From positions 1-56,005 of the forward strand of contig JAIQEX010000028.1 of assembly GCA_020073615.1 (NCBI GenBank): a DNA stretch of 56,005 nucleotides, in the 5' to 3' direction. Both the position numbers and the translations under genes were made by a program. This document shows, one piece after another, positions 8,649 to 18,216 of the stretch (the stretch's first letter is position 1; each line of letters begins with the position of its first letter). This DNA is from Terriglobia bacterium. GTDB lineage: Bacteria > Acidobacteriota > Terriglobia > Bryobacterales > Bryobacteraceae. Below the pieces are notes generated by a model. The model made no database searches. It had not been told where the DNA came from and saw only the letters and a program-made list of their open reading frames with translations.

Positions 8649-10325
8649 TTACTTCGGCTCCTCGATAGTAATCACGCGATCCGCGGAAACTCCATGGAGT
8701 TTCTGGACGGCCCCCGATGGCCACCGGATTTCGATCTCACTCGCCTCCGCGCTCTGGCCCAAACCAAAATGCGCGCGGCGATCGCTCGCCGAACAATAGC
8801 TGCCGGCGGTACTGACTGTCTGATACTGTGTGCCACCCCCGGCAGTCAACGCGATGACCGCGCCGATGCCATCGCGATTGCTTTTGTGCCCGATGAGCTT
8901 CACGGACAACCAATGGTTCGCCGTTCGTGTCTCGTTGCGCAATATGTAAGCGGGACCGTTTACCGTTGTGACTACTAAGTCGAGGCGTCCATCGTTATCG
9001 ATATCGCCCAGGGCCAACCCGCGCGCCGCCCAGTTTTGCTGCAGGGCACTCCCTGCGGTCTTCGAAACATCGGCGAACCCATGGCCCGTGTTCCGCGCCA
9101 GCAACGGCGGTTCCTTATAGTGGAGTTGCGGGTTACCCAGCTCAATGGTGTCCAGCACGTGCCCTTGCGCAACGAACAGGTCTTTCCATCCATCGTTATC
9201 GTAGTCGAAAAACCGAAGTCCCCAGCCGGAGTGGAAGATGGTCATGGCGCCAATGCCGCTGCGGATACTGTCGTAGCGGAAGGAACCGTCCCGGGAATTC
9301 GCATACAGGGCGTATTTCTGGTTGGCCAGATCGCCGACGATCACGTCGGGCCAGCCGTCGTTATTGTAATCGGCGAAATCGACGCCCATGCCCGCAAACG
9401 TGCCCCCGTCGCCGTCCAGCCCGGCCTCCGATTCCAAACCAACCTCCTCGAACGTCCCGTTGTGTTTGTTGTGAAACAGGAACTGCTGCATGGAATCGTT
9501 CGCCACGAAAATATCGATGTAGCCGTCGCGGTCGTAATCCGCTATGGCCACGCCTAACGCTTTGCCGGGCACCGTTAGTCCAGCCTGCTGCGAGACTTCA
9601 CGGAAGTGTTTGCCATCTTCGTTGTGAAACAACAGCAGCTTGACGGGCTTGAACAGGTCGGGATGGCAGTAGGAGCGGTAGCCTTCGCGGTGCTCGCCGC
9701 ACCATAGGTCGGAGAAGTCCCAGTCCAGGTAGCGGGCCACCACTAAGTCGAGCCGGCCATCGTTGTCGTAGTCCACCCACGCGGCGCTGGTTGACCAACC
9801 GCCGCCGGCCACACCGGCCGTGGCCGTCACATCGGTGAACGTGCCGTCTCCGTTGTTATGATACAGCGTGTTCCGTCCGTAGGCGGTAACATACAGGTCT
9901 TCATAGCCGTCGTTGTCATAGTCGCCAACCGCTACTCCCATCCCGTAACCGGTCCCGGCGAGGCCGGAGCGTTCCGTTACATCCTCGAAGGTGCCATCGG
10001 TTTTCTGGTGGAAGAGGCGGTTCCAGTATGCCGGCCCGTTCTTTTGCGGAACCGTGCCGGCGGTTGTAGGGTCCGCAATGGGCGCCCCGTTTACGAAGTA
10101 GATGTCCAGGCGTCCGTCGTTGTCGTAATCCAGCAGCGCCACTCCGGAGCCCATCGTTTCCAGCAGGTACTTTTTGGGCGTGGGCGAGGCGCGGTGCAGG
10201 AAGCGCACCTTGGCGCGCTCTGTGATGTCCACAAAGGTTCCGGGGGTTGGCGGAAGGTCCGTGCCCGAGTCTGGCAGTGCCGCGCCCAATAGTGTGAGCG
10301 TGAGGATTACCCGGCCAACCTTCAT
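8649..10325 (-). CDS. FG-GAP/VCBS repeat protein with C-terminal ASPIC/UnbV domain (copy B)
   Basis: A 558-residue secreted protein related to the extracellular part of animal CRTAC1. After a short signal peptide (KVGRVILTLTLLGAA), at least six FG-GAP blades follow, each with a calcium-loop motif of the form DYDNDGxxDLxV and a TFTDVT-type segment. The C-terminus (about 470-555) is an ASPIC/UnbV domain: RDGIGAVIALT, AGSYCSASDRRAHFGLG and EIRWPSGAVQ. It probably binds glycans or calcium on the cell surface; no catalysis is known. The ATG at 10325 is chosen because it overlaps the stop of the GH43 gene as ATGA, is preceded by GCGAGGGGGCGAG, and starts the signal peptide. It is last in a three-gene operon with GH43 and a second such protein. 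Confidence 0.87.
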   Translation of the reverse strand: MKVGRVILTLTLLGAALPDSGTDLPPTPGTFVDITERAKVRFLHRASPTPKKYLLETMGSGVALLDYDNDGRLDIYFVNGAPIADPTTAGTVPQKNGPAYWNRLFHQKTDGTFEDVTERSGLAGTGYGMGVAVGDYDNDGYEDLYVTAYGRNTLYHNNGDGTFTDVTATAGVAGGGWSTSAAWVDYDNDGRLDLVVARYLDWDFSDLWCGEHREGYRSYCHPDLFKPVKLLLFHNEDGKHFREVSQQAGLTVPGKALGVAIADYDRDGYIDIFVANDSMQQFLFHNKHNGTFEEVGLESEAGLDGDGGTFAGMGVDFADYNNDGWPDVIVGDLANQKYALYANSRDGSFRYDSIRSGIGAMTIFHSGWGLRFFDYDNDGWKDLFVAQGHVLDTIELGNPQLHYKEPPLLARNTGHGFADVSKTAGSALQQNWAARGLALGDIDNDGRLDLVVTTVNGPAYILRNETRTANHWLSVKLIGHKSNRDGIGAVIALTAGGGTQYQTVSTAGSYCSASDRRAHFGLGQSAEASEIEIRWPSGAVQKLHGVSADRVITIEEPK

Positions 10326-11365
10326 CTCGCCCCCTCGCCCGAGGGCCGCAAAATCGGCGTTGCGATGGGTACCGGCCTTCCGAAATTGGGCGTACCGTCC
10401 GGTTTCCAAGTGAACTTCTGCGCGCGCGGCGACCGGTGCTCTCCACAACCCTGGTTGGGCTCCGGGTTGGCATGGTAGATGATCCAGTCCTCGGTGCCAT
10501 CCGGCGATCGAAAGAAGCCGTTGTGCCCCGGCGCGTAGGCGTGCGCTGCGGGCGACTGCCGGAACACCGGCAGGGGGCTCTTCTTCCAGGACGATGCAGC
10601 CAGCAGGTCGCTCGATCCCGAAGCCGTCAGCATCCCCAACGCATAGAAGTCACTCCAACAGGCGCTGGCCGAGTAGATCAGGAAGATCCGGCCATCGTGG
10701 TGCAGCACCTCCGGGCCTTCGTTGACATCGATGTTGCGGTCGCCCATCTTTTCCCACGGATACTCAGGGGTGGACAGCTTCACGCGCTGTCCCTTGATGG
10801 TCCACGGGTCGGCTAATTCCGCAATGTAAATGTTCTGAACGCCGTTCCCATCTCCTTCCCATCCCGACCACACCATGTACATCCGGGCGCCGTTTTCGAA
10901 CACCGACGCGTCGATGGCCCACTTATCGGCTGGGTCGGCGACCTTACCCTTCAGTGTCCACTCGCCGGCCAGCGGGTCAGAGGAAGCGTTCTCGATCACC
11001 CAGAGCCGGTGCGACTGATTCGTGCCGGCATCGGCCGCGAAGTAGATGTACCACTTGCCGCTCAGAAAGTGGATTTCGGGCGCCCAGATCTCGTGGGAAT
11101 AAGGGCCGGCCGGAGGTGGTCTCCAGACCACCTTGGTCTCCGCGGTCTGCAAGTCGGCCATGCTGCGCGTCTTCCGGATGACCAGACTGTTTCCGGTGGT
11201 GTTCATGTAATAGTAATAACCATTCCGATAAGTGACCCAGGGATCGGGCCCTGAAGGAAGCAGCGGATTGACAAAGGTGGAACCTGCCGCCTGAGCGTAC
11301 GGAGCGATCGGCCCAAGCAGCGCGAAACTCAGAGCCACGACCGTGAGGGAGCGGTTACTTGACAA
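10322..11365 (-). CDS. GH43 family arabinosidase/arabinanase, secreted
   Basis: A 347-residue five-bladed propeller glycosidase. The three GH43 catalytic residues are visible: the general base Asp41 (SGPDPWV), the pKa modulator Asp152 (AIDASVFE) and the general acid Glu216 (NEGPEV). A signal peptide spans residues 1-27 (ending YAQAAG). Related enzymes cleave alpha-L-arabinofuranosyl links, less often beta-xylosyl ones. The start is a TTG at 11365, preceded by GAAGG eight bases upstream and overlapping the end of the upstream FG-GAP gene by 11 bp. The stop overlaps the next FG-GAP gene as ATGA. It is thus sandwiched between two ASPIC/UnbV proteins in a translationally coupled operon, which suggests the three products act together. 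Confidence 0.88.
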   Translation of the reverse strand: MSSNRSLTVVALSFALLGPIAPYAQAAGSTFVNPLLPSGPDPWVTYRNGYYYYMNTTGNSLVIRKTRSMADLQTAETKVVWRPPPAGPYSHEIWAPEIHFLSGKWYIYFAADAGTNQSHRLWVIENASSDPLAGEWTLKGKVADPADKWAIDASVFENGARMYMVWSGWEGDGNGVQNIYIAELADPWTIKGQRVKLSTPEYPWEKMGDRNIDVNEGPEVLHHDGRIFLIYSASACWSDFYALGMLTASGSSDLLAASSWKKSPLPVFRQSPAAHAYAPGHNGFFRSPDGTEDWIIYHANPEPNQGCGEHRSPRAQKFTWKPDGTPNFGRPVPIATPILRPSGEGAR

Positions 11366-13187
11366 TGCCTTTGCCTTCTTCGATGGTGAAGAATCGATCG
11401 ACCGCCGGCAGCGTCAGTTTCTCGACCGCGCCGCTGGGCCAGCGAACCTCCACGCGGTCCACCTTCGTCGCCGAACCTAATCCGAAGTGGATGCGCGGGT
11501 CGTTCGACGACGCATAGCTGCCGCCGCTGATCACATCGCCCCGCTGCCGCGAAGAACCAATCGTCACGTATACCGTCGCTCCCACCGCATCGCGCGGGCT
11601 TCTGCTCCCTCCCACCAGCTTGAGTCCCACCCAGTGATTCCGGTCCGCGGAGACATTCCGCAGCAGTACCGGGGGACGGTCCATCTGATTGATCACCACG
11701 TCGATCTTGCCGTCGTTAAACAGGTCGCCGAACGCCGCCCCGCGAGCGGTGTAGAGGCCCGCCAACCCGGTATCCTTCACGGGCGGAACCAACTCGAACT
11801 TACCCTGCACGTTGTGGAACAGCAAGGGGCGCTGGGCGTAAGTTGTCCCCCAGTTCATCTTGTCTACATCGGCATAGACGTGGCCGTTGCCGGCGAACAG
11901 GTCCTTCCAGCCGTCGTTGTCGAAGTCCAGAAACCCCGTGCCCCAACCTAGAAACGGAATAGTCACCGCGGCAATTCCAAGCTGATAACTGATCTCCGTA
12001 AAGTTACCATCGCCGTCGTTGCGGTATAGCGGCTTGTAATCGTCGGAGAATACGGTGTTATACAGATCGAGCAGGCCGTTGTTCCAACAGTCTCCGACGG
12101 CGATTCCCATGGACGCGGTTTCCCGCGCGTTCTCGTTGAGCGCGTAACCGGAAGCGATGCTGGCATCCTCGAATGTGCCGTCCCCTTTGTTGATATACAA
12201 GTAATTCGGCGTCGAATCGTTGGCTACCATCAGGTCCGGCTTGCCATCGTTGTTGACGTCGGCAAAAACGGCGGTCAGACCGTAATAGGCGTGTTCGTCG
12301 CTCACCCCCGCCTTCACGCTCACATCGGTGAAGGTGCCGTCGCCATTGTTGTGAAAAAGGTGATCCTTCTCACCTTTCAGCCCGCGCGGTCCGCACATGA
12401 TGTCCACGCCGCGAAACTGGCAGTGGTTGAACCCCACTACCTCCGAGCCGGGCACGGGAGGGTGGGCCAGATCGTAATGTACGTAACCGGGGACGAACAG
12501 ATCCAGGCGTCCGTCGCCGTCGTAGTCGCCGAACGTCGCTCCGGTCGACCAGTCGCCGAGTGCCACGCCGGCCTTCTCGGCGACATCGGTGAACGTGCCG
12601 TCGCGATTGTTGTGATAAAGCCGGTTCTTACCGAAGTTACTGACATAGAGGTCGGGCCAGCCGTCATTATCATAGTCGCCCGCGACCGCGCCAAAACCCC
12701 AGCGGTCATTGGTCACCCCGGCCTTGGCTGTAACATCTGTAAATGTGCCGTCGTGATTGTTGTGAAACAGCGCCGCGTGAGGTGCGGGGGCCTTGCCACT
12801 CTCCGCTTCGTAAGTCGAACCGTTCACGAAGTAGATATCCAGCCAGCCATCATTGTCATAATCAAGCAACGCCACGCCGGAGCCTACTGTCTCCAGAATG
12901 AACGTCTTCCGGGGTGTGCCCATGGTATGGCGCCAGCCCGTCAGGCCGGCCTTTTGCGCGATGTCCTGAAAAACTACCGGCCCCGCGTCCACAAAGCCGC
13001 CCGCAGTAATCGGACGCTTCTCGGCATCGAGGACGGGCGCATGCGCGCCGGCCGTCGATACGCTGCCCTGTGCCGCCGCCGGAGGAGGTTTCTCCGCCGA
13101 CTGGCCCGAGGACCCCGGAGCGAGTCCAGCCGCCAGGGCAGCGACCACGAGGCGCGAAGCAAGAAGCGAGTCGAAGATTCGGTCCAA
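11355..13187 (-). CDS. FG-GAP/VCBS repeat protein with C-terminal ASPIC/UnbV domain (copy A)
   Basis: A 610-residue secreted paralogue of the protein at 8649-10325. It has a signal peptide (about residues 1-30), a linker, then repeated FG-GAP blades with DYDNDGWLDIYFVN-type calcium loops, and a C-terminal ASPIC/UnbV domain (SPRDAVGATVYV, GGSYASSNDPRIHFGLG, EVRWPSGAVEKL). CxF-type cysteines in the middle (FNHCQFRGVDIMCG) may form a disulfide. It is the first gene of the minus-strand operon followed by GH43. The start is a TTG at 13187 with GGAG five bases upstream; a later GTG inside the signal peptide is the alternative. The promoter must lie in the 242-bp divergent region shared with the TPR-receptor operon. 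Confidence 0.85.
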   Translation of the reverse strand: MDRIFDSLLASRLVVAALAAGLAPGSSGQSAEKPPPAAAQGSVSTAGAHAPVLDAEKRPITAGGFVDAGPVVFQDIAQKAGLTGWRHTMGTPRKTFILETVGSGVALLDYDNDGWLDIYFVNGSTYEAESGKAPAPHAALFHNNHDGTFTDVTAKAGVTNDRWGFGAVAGDYDNDGWPDLYVSNFGKNRLYHNNRDGTFTDVAEKAGVALGDWSTGATFGDYDGDGRLDLFVPGYVHYDLAHPPVPGSEVVGFNHCQFRGVDIMCGPRGLKGEKDHLFHNNGDGTFTDVSVKAGVSDEHAYYGLTAVFADVNNDGKPDLMVANDSTPNYLYINKGDGTFEDASIASGYALNENARETASMGIAVGDCWNNGLLDLYNTVFSDDYKPLYRNDGDGNFTEISYQLGIAAVTIPFLGWGTGFLDFDNDGWKDLFAGNGHVYADVDKMNWGTTYAQRPLLFHNVQGKFELVPPVKDTGLAGLYTARGAAFGDLFNDGKIDVVINQMDRPPVLLRNVSADRNHWVGLKLVGGSRSPRDAVGATVYVTIGSSRQRGDVISGGSYASSNDPRIHFGLGSATKVDRVEVRWPSGAVEKLTLPAVDRFFTIEEGKGIVK

Positions 13188-13348
13188 ACCGGCTCCAGCC
13201 GACTACTATACCGCGGAACGTCAGGCCCATTCTCTGGAAGCGCGTTCAGCAGGTTTAACAATCCCCGCCGCGTCGGGGCGGGAGGCGTTCCAATCGAAGA
13301 ATCGGACGGCCCATCGGAAGGCCGCCGCCGTCAACCTGCGAAAAGTAT

Positions 13349-13377
13349 TTGACAAACCAGGGGAGCGAGCGTAGCAT
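13349..13377 (+). promoter_or_regulatory. Sigma70-like promoter for the TPR-TonB receptor operon
   Basis: TTGACA at 13349-13354 is a perfect -35 hexamer; TAGCAT at 13372-13377 is spaced 17 bp from it. The predicted transcription start near 13384 falls inside the LacI-like operator at 13381-13394, the classic position for repression. Confidence 0.6.
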
Positions 13378-13380
13378 ACT

Positions 13381-13394
13381 TGCAAGCGCTGTCA
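13381..13394 (+). promoter_or_regulatory. LacI/cre-like operator at the TPR-TonB receptor operon
   Basis: TGCAAGCGCTGTCA fits TGNAANCGNTNNCA and matches the GH51 operator at 11 of 14 positions, including the whole AAGCGCT core. It covers the predicted transcription start. It may also serve the divergent FG-GAP/GH43 operon, whose first start codon is about 190 bp away. Confidence 0.5.
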
Positions 13395-13429
13395 TAGTAG
13401 AACCATACTAGGGCTCGAAGTCTCAGAGA

Positions 13430-14608
13430 ATGGGGTGCCGGAACTTGGGTCGTTTTCGCATCGCGGCGAGCTTGGCCGTGGCTCTGTGGGCGTGGCCCGT
13501 CCATGCCCAGGAATCTGAGTTCGAAGCTGCGTTCCACCAGGGTACGGAGGCCTTGCAGAAGGGGCAGCCGGACCAGGCGGCGGCGGCGTTCGACAAGTGC
13601 ATCCGCTTGCAGCCCTCCTTCGCCGAAGGACATTTCAACCTCGGTCTGGCCCGATTCCAGCAGCGGCAGTTCGAAAAGGCGATCGCCGAGTTTGACCGCA
13701 GCCTGGCGCTGAAACCGGGCATCCGCGGTGCCAACATCTTCATCGGAATCGCCCGCTACCGCGTGAACGACAACGCCGGCGCGATCGCCGCCCTCGAGCG
13801 CGAGGCCAGGCTGGACCCCGCCAATGCCGACGCGCTGATGTGGCTGGGCGTGGCGCGCCTGGCCGCGGGGGAGCCGGAGGCCGCCGTGGCGAACCTGGAA
13901 GCGGCGGCGCAGCTTCGGCCCAAAGACGTGGACATCCTGTACCACCTGGGCCGGGCCCACATGCTGGTCTCGAAGGCCGCCTACGAGCGCATGTACCAGG
14001 CCGACCCCAATTCGTGGCGCGTTCACCAGGTGCTGGCGGATTCCTTTTCGCAGGCCGGCCAGTTAGACGATGCCGTCACCGAAGCGGCCCGTGCCATCAA
14101 GCTGAAGCCGGACGAACCCGGCCTGCACCAGCAACTGGCGGATATTTATTGGAAGCAGAACAACCTGGCGATGGCCGAAGCGGAGTTTCGCAGTGAGCTC
14201 GGAATCGACCCCCAGAATGTGTCCGCCATGTACAGTCTTGCCGTGGTGGCCATCGAGCAGTCCAAACCCGCAGATGCGGCGGACCTCCTCGGCGAGGTGC
14301 TGCGCCGGACCCCGCACTCTCTCGAGGCTCATTATCAATTGGGACGGGCCCAGGCGCAGTTGGGCAACAATGCGGAAGCCATCAGGAATTTCTCGGAGGT
14401 CGCCGCCGCTGCCCGGCAGGCAGACCCCGAGATGCTGCGCCAATCCTATTATCATCTCGCTCAGTTGTATCGCCGCGAGCGCCGCACCGAGGAAGCCCGG
14501 GTGGCGCTGGACACCTTCACCCGCCTGAAACAGCAGGCGGAGACCGGGCAAAACCAAAAGCTTGAAGACAAACTGAAGCATTCCGTCCAGGAAAAGCAGG
14601 CACAATGA
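13430..14608 (+). CDS. Secreted TPR-repeat protein (first gene of receptor operon)
   Basis: A 392-residue exported protein with a signal peptide (residues 1-27, ending PVHAQ) followed by about nine TPR-like repeats, for example ALQKGQPDQAAAAFDKCIRLQPSFAEGHFNLG and LAMAEAEFRSELGIDPQNVSAMYSL. TPR repeats form protein-binding superhelices, so it is probably a periplasmic scaffold. It is translationally coupled to the TonB-dependent receptor: its TGA overlaps the receptor ATG. It heads the operon TPR, receptor, TPR, TPR, GH43. Its direct partner is unknown; the adjacent receptor or the FG-GAP proteins are the obvious candidates. Confidence 0.82.
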   Translation: MGCRNLGRFRIAASLAVALWAWPVHAQESEFEAAFHQGTEALQKGQPDQAAAAFDKCIRLQPSFAEGHFNLGLARFQQRQFEKAIAEFDRSLALKPGIRGANIFIGIARYRVNDNAGAIAALEREARLDPANADALMWLGVARLAAGEPEAAVANLEAAAQLRPKDVDILYHLGRAHMLVSKAAYERMYQADPNSWRVHQVLADSFSQAGQLDDAVTEAARAIKLKPDEPGLHQQLADIYWKQNNLAMAEAEFRSELGIDPQNVSAMYSLAVVAIEQSKPADAADLLGEVLRRTPHSLEAHYQLGRAQAQLGNNAEAIRNFSEVAAAARQADPEMLRQSYYHLAQLYRRERRTEEARVALDTFTRLKQQAETGQNQKLEDKLKHSVQEKQAQ

Positions 14609-17600
14609 TGACCACACGACGCGCATTTGTTCGCCTTTACAATAAGCCGGTCCTGCTGGCCGTGCTGCTGGCGGCCGTAACCGCAGGAGCCTTGCTGGCT
14701 CAGTCCAACCAGGGCTCGGTCACCGGCACGGTCACCGACGCATCCGGGGGCGTGGTTCCAAACGTGAAGATCACGGCCAAGGAGGAGGCTTCGGGGACGT
14801 CCTACGAAACCAGCTCCAGCAGCGCCGGGACGTATATCTTCCCCAGTATGCGAATCGGTACCTACGGCATCTCGGCCGTCTTCACCGGCTTCAAGTCGTG
14901 GCAGTCTACCGGCGTGGTCGTCCAGGTCAATACCACCACCTCGCTGAACATTCGCCTCGAAGCCGGCGCCATCACCGAATCGGTCACGGTGAACGCGAGT
15001 GCGCCCAACGTGGAGTCGGACACCTCCGATATCGGGAATGTCGTTCGCGAGAAACAGGTGCTGGACCTGCCCCTGGCGTTGGGCAGTGTCGTGCAGGCGA
15101 TGCGTTCGCCCGAGGCTTTCGTCTTCCTGACGCCCGGCGTGACCGGACCAGGCACCGCCAGCGGAAACGGCGGCACCTTCGAATCCAAGATCAGCGGCGG
15201 CCAGGCGTACGGAACCGAGGTGCTGCTCGATGGCATCAGCACGTCGCGTTCGGAGAACGGATCGTCGTTCGACGAGACGGCTCCCTCGGTCGATGCGCTC
15301 AGCGAGTTTCGCGTCACCACCTCCACGCTATCGGCGGAGATGGGGCGGACCACCGGTGGAGTGGAAAGCTTCGTCACCAAGGCTGGAACCAACTCCTATC
15401 ACGGTTCGGCCTACGATATCTTCCGCAACGAGGATCTGGACGCCAACAGTTGGTTCAACAACAACCAACTGGCGGGGAGGACGGGCTCCGCGCGCGACCA
15501 GTTCCAGCGGCCTCTCGACCGCCAGAACGATTACGGCCTCACCCTCGGCGGCCCGGTGCGCATCCCCAAGGTCTACAACGGCAAGGACAAGACATTCTTC
15601 TTTTTCTCCTGGGAGCAGTACCGCCAGAATCAAGGCGGGGTCAGCAACAGCACCGTGCCCACCGTGGCGGAGAAGAACGGCGACTTCAGCCGCACCCTGA
15701 ATACCGCCAACGTCCTGGGCACCAACCCCTGCGACGGCACGCCGATTTTTCAAGGCCAGATTTTCGACCCTTCCACCACCAGGACCGTCAATGGCGTCCA
15801 ATGCCGTACGGCATTTGCCGGCAACAAGATCAATCCGGGGCTGATCTCCCCCATCGCCCAGAAGATCCTCACCTTCTATCCCGACCCCCTGAACGCCAAC
15901 GCCATTAACAACTATTCGCTGGCCTTCCACTTCCCGATTCTGGATACGTCCATGAGCGTCCGCATAGACCAGAACATCAGCAGCAAGAGTAAGTTGTTCT
16001 TCACTTACAATTCGCGCGATAACACGCGTACCTCCGTAACCCCTGTGTTTGATACTCCGGGAGGCAACGGGCGCTCTCAGGACTTCTTCACCCACTATCT
16101 GCGCTTCGGCCACGACTACATCTTCACCCCCTCGCTGTTCAACCACCTGATTATCGGTTTCAACCGCACCAACAGCGCCAACGTCGCCAACAGCACGCAG
16201 ACGGGCAACGACTGGAATCAGGTGCTCGGGATCAAAGGCGCGCACGGCAAGAATTTCCCGGTGATCGGCCTGGTGGAGGGCCCCACAACCTGGCTCGGCG
16301 ACGACGTGGTGGGCGATACCATCGATAACGGCCTGCGCCTCAACGACAGCGTGACCTGGGTTCGAGGCCGGCACACACTAACCTTCGGAACGGACCTGCG
16401 CTACCAGAAGTATGCGCCGATCGACAACAGCCGGACCTCGGGAAATTACTACTTCCAGCGGGGGCAGACGGCGGGAACCCCTCTCACTAACTTGAGCGGG
16501 AACGGCATCGCCAGCTTTCTGCTGGGCGACGTCCACGACTCCAACCTCCTGCAGAAATCGGCGCAGCCCGAGTGGCTCTCCAGCTATGCGGCGGTGTTCG
16601 CGTATGACACCTTCAAAGTCGGCCCGACGCTTACCGTGAACTTCGGCCTCCGCTGGGATGTCGATGTGCCTCGCCGCGAGAGGTTCGGGAATACCTCCAA
16701 CATCAGCCTGAGTACCCCCAACCCCGGAGCCAACGGCCAGCTCGGCGCGCTGGTCTTCGCCGGCACCGGACCCGGGCGGAGCGGCAATAACAACGAGCGG
16801 TGGGCCGAAACCTGGATGAAGGACTTTGGCCCGCGCGTCGGGTTCGCCTGGTCTCCGCAGATGATGCACAGTAAGACGGTGGTGCGCGGAGGATACGGAA
16901 TTTACTATGGGAGCCTGCTGTACGCCGATTTCGGCGGATTCCTGCGCACCGGTTTCCAGGCCAATCCGGGATTCTCCTCCATCGACGGCTTTGCCCCGGC
17001 CTTCAATATCAGCTCGGGATTTCCTTCCTTCACGCCGCCGCCCAATCTGGACCCGTCGCAGTTGAATTTCCAGGGCCCGCAGTATCTCGATCCCACCTAC
17101 GGGCGCCCGTCGATGATCCAGAACTGGAGTATCCAGATCCAGCAGCAATTGGCTACCGACCTGATTCTGGAAGTCGGGTATGTGGGCACGCACGCCACGC
17201 ACCTGCATACGAACTTCGATGCGGTGAACTCGCTGACCCCGAACTTTCTCGGGCTGGGCTCGCTACTCAGTCAGCAAATCAGCTCCCCGCAGGCGGTAGC
17301 GGCGGGAATCAAACTTCCCTTTGCGAGCTTCCCCTCAAACTCGATTGTGGCCCAGGCCCTGGTGCCGTTCCCGCAGTATTTCGGATTCAATACCGACGGC
17401 GCGCTGGAAAATCTGGGACAGTCCACTTACAACTCTCTGCAGGCTTCGCTGCAACGCCGGTTCCATAACGGACTCAACCTGCTGGCGTCCTATACCTGGT
17501 CGAAAACCCTGACCGACGCCGACAGTGAGCTCCCCTTCTTTGCCACCCTGCATGGCGGCGGCAGCGCCCAAAACCCATTCGACAAGAATGGCGAGAAGGC

Positions 17601-18216
17601 CATCAGTAACCAGGACGTTCCGCATACCTTCGTGATGAGCTATATCTACGAGCTTCCGGTCGGCAAGGGCAAGAAGTTCCTTTCCAACGCCGGCCCGCTG
17701 ACCAGAGCCGTGGGCGGCTGGTCCGTCAGCGGCATCCACCGCTACCAGAGCGGCCAGCCGCTCTCCTTCTGCTGCGGCACCGGTATTCCGGCATTCGCCG
17801 GAGCCATTCGCTTCAACCAGATACTTAGTCAGCCGCTCTACAGCCAGCAATTCACCAGCGGCCACTTCAACCCGGTCACGGACCCTATGTTTAATCGCGC
17901 CGCTTTCAGCGATCCCAATTCTGCGGCGCGCATCGCGGCCGGGGGGTCCTACCTCTTCGGCACCATGACGCGAACCACCGGGGCGGTTCGCATGGGGATG
18001 TATTCGAGCGAGGACTTCAACCTTCTGAAGCGCACCAACGTGACGGAGAAGGTTCGCGTGCTGTTGCAGATCTCGCTGATCAACGCCTTTAACCGGCACG
18101 TCTTCAACCGCCCGCCCGACCTGAACGCCAACGATCCGCAGTTTGGCCTTCTCGACACCAACTCGACGCTCTATCCGCCGCGGCGTCTCCAGTTACAATT
18201 AAAGACCGAGTGGTAA
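14605..18216 (+). CDS. TonB-dependent receptor, Oar-like, with carboxypeptidase-regulatory domain
   Basis: A 1203-residue outer-membrane protein. A signal peptide (1-33) is followed by a carboxypeptidase-D regulatory-like beta-sandwich at about 37-120 (GSVTGTVTDASGGVVPNVKITAKE). A plug domain follows (LLDGISTSRSENG, FRVTTSTLSAEMGRTTGGVESFVTKAGTN), then a long 22-strand-type barrel ending RLQLQLKTEW with a terminal aromatic residue. This size and order match the Oar-like transporters that are abundant in Acidobacteria. Given arabinan-degrading enzymes on both sides, the cargo is probably arabino-oligosaccharides; this is inferred from context. No SusD lipoprotein gene is present. It overlaps the upstream TPR gene by 4 bp and the downstream one by 7 bp, so translation is coupled in a single operon. 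Confidence 0.92.
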   Translation: MMTTRRAFVRLYNKPVLLAVLLAAVTAGALLAQSNQGSVTGTVTDASGGVVPNVKITAKEEASGTSYETSSSSAGTYIFPSMRIGTYGISAVFTGFKSWQSTGVVVQVNTTTSLNIRLEAGAITESVTVNASAPNVESDTSDIGNVVREKQVLDLPLALGSVVQAMRSPEAFVFLTPGVTGPGTASGNGGTFESKISGGQAYGTEVLLDGISTSRSENGSSFDETAPSVDALSEFRVTTSTLSAEMGRTTGGVESFVTKAGTNSYHGSAYDIFRNEDLDANSWFNNNQLAGRTGSARDQFQRPLDRQNDYGLTLGGPVRIPKVYNGKDKTFFFFSWEQYRQNQGGVSNSTVPTVAEKNGDFSRTLNTANVLGTNPCDGTPIFQGQIFDPSTTRTVNGVQCRTAFAGNKINPGLISPIAQKILTFYPDPLNANAINNYSLAFHFPILDTSMSVRIDQNISSKSKLFFTYNSRDNTRTSVTPVFDTPGGNGRSQDFFTHYLRFGHDYIFTPSLFNHLIIGFNRTNSANVANSTQTGNDWNQVLGIKGAHGKNFPVIGLVEGPTTWLGDDVVGDTIDNGLRLNDSVTWVRGRHTLTFGTDLRYQKYAPIDNSRTSGNYYFQRGQTAGTPLTNLSGNGIASFLLGDVHDSNLLQKSAQPEWLSSYAAVFAYDTFKVGPTLTVNFGLRWDVDVPRRERFGNTSNISLSTPNPGANGQLGALVFAGTGPGRSGNNNERWAETWMKDFGPRVGFAWSPQMMHSKTVVRGGYGIYYGSLLYADFGGFLRTGFQANPGFSSIDGFAPAFNISSGFPSFTPPPNLDPSQLNFQGPQYLDPTYGRPSMIQNWSIQIQQQLATDLILEVGYVGTHATHLHTNFDAVNSLTPNFLGLGSLLSQQISSPQAVAAGIKLPFASFPSNSIVAQALVPFPQYFGFNTDGALENLGQSTYNSLQASLQRRFHNGLNLLASYTWSKTLTDADSELPFFATLHGGGSAQNPFDKNGEKAISNQDVPHTFVMSYIYELPVGKGKKFLSNAGPLTRAVGGWSVSGIHRYQSGQPLSFCCGTGIPAFAGAIRFNQILSQPLYSQQFTSGHFNPVTDPMFNRAAFSDPNSAARIAAGGSYLFGTMTRTTGAVRMGMYSSEDFNLLKRTNVTEKVRVLLQISLINAFNRHVFNRPPDLNANDPQFGLLDTNSTLYPPRRLQLQLKTEW

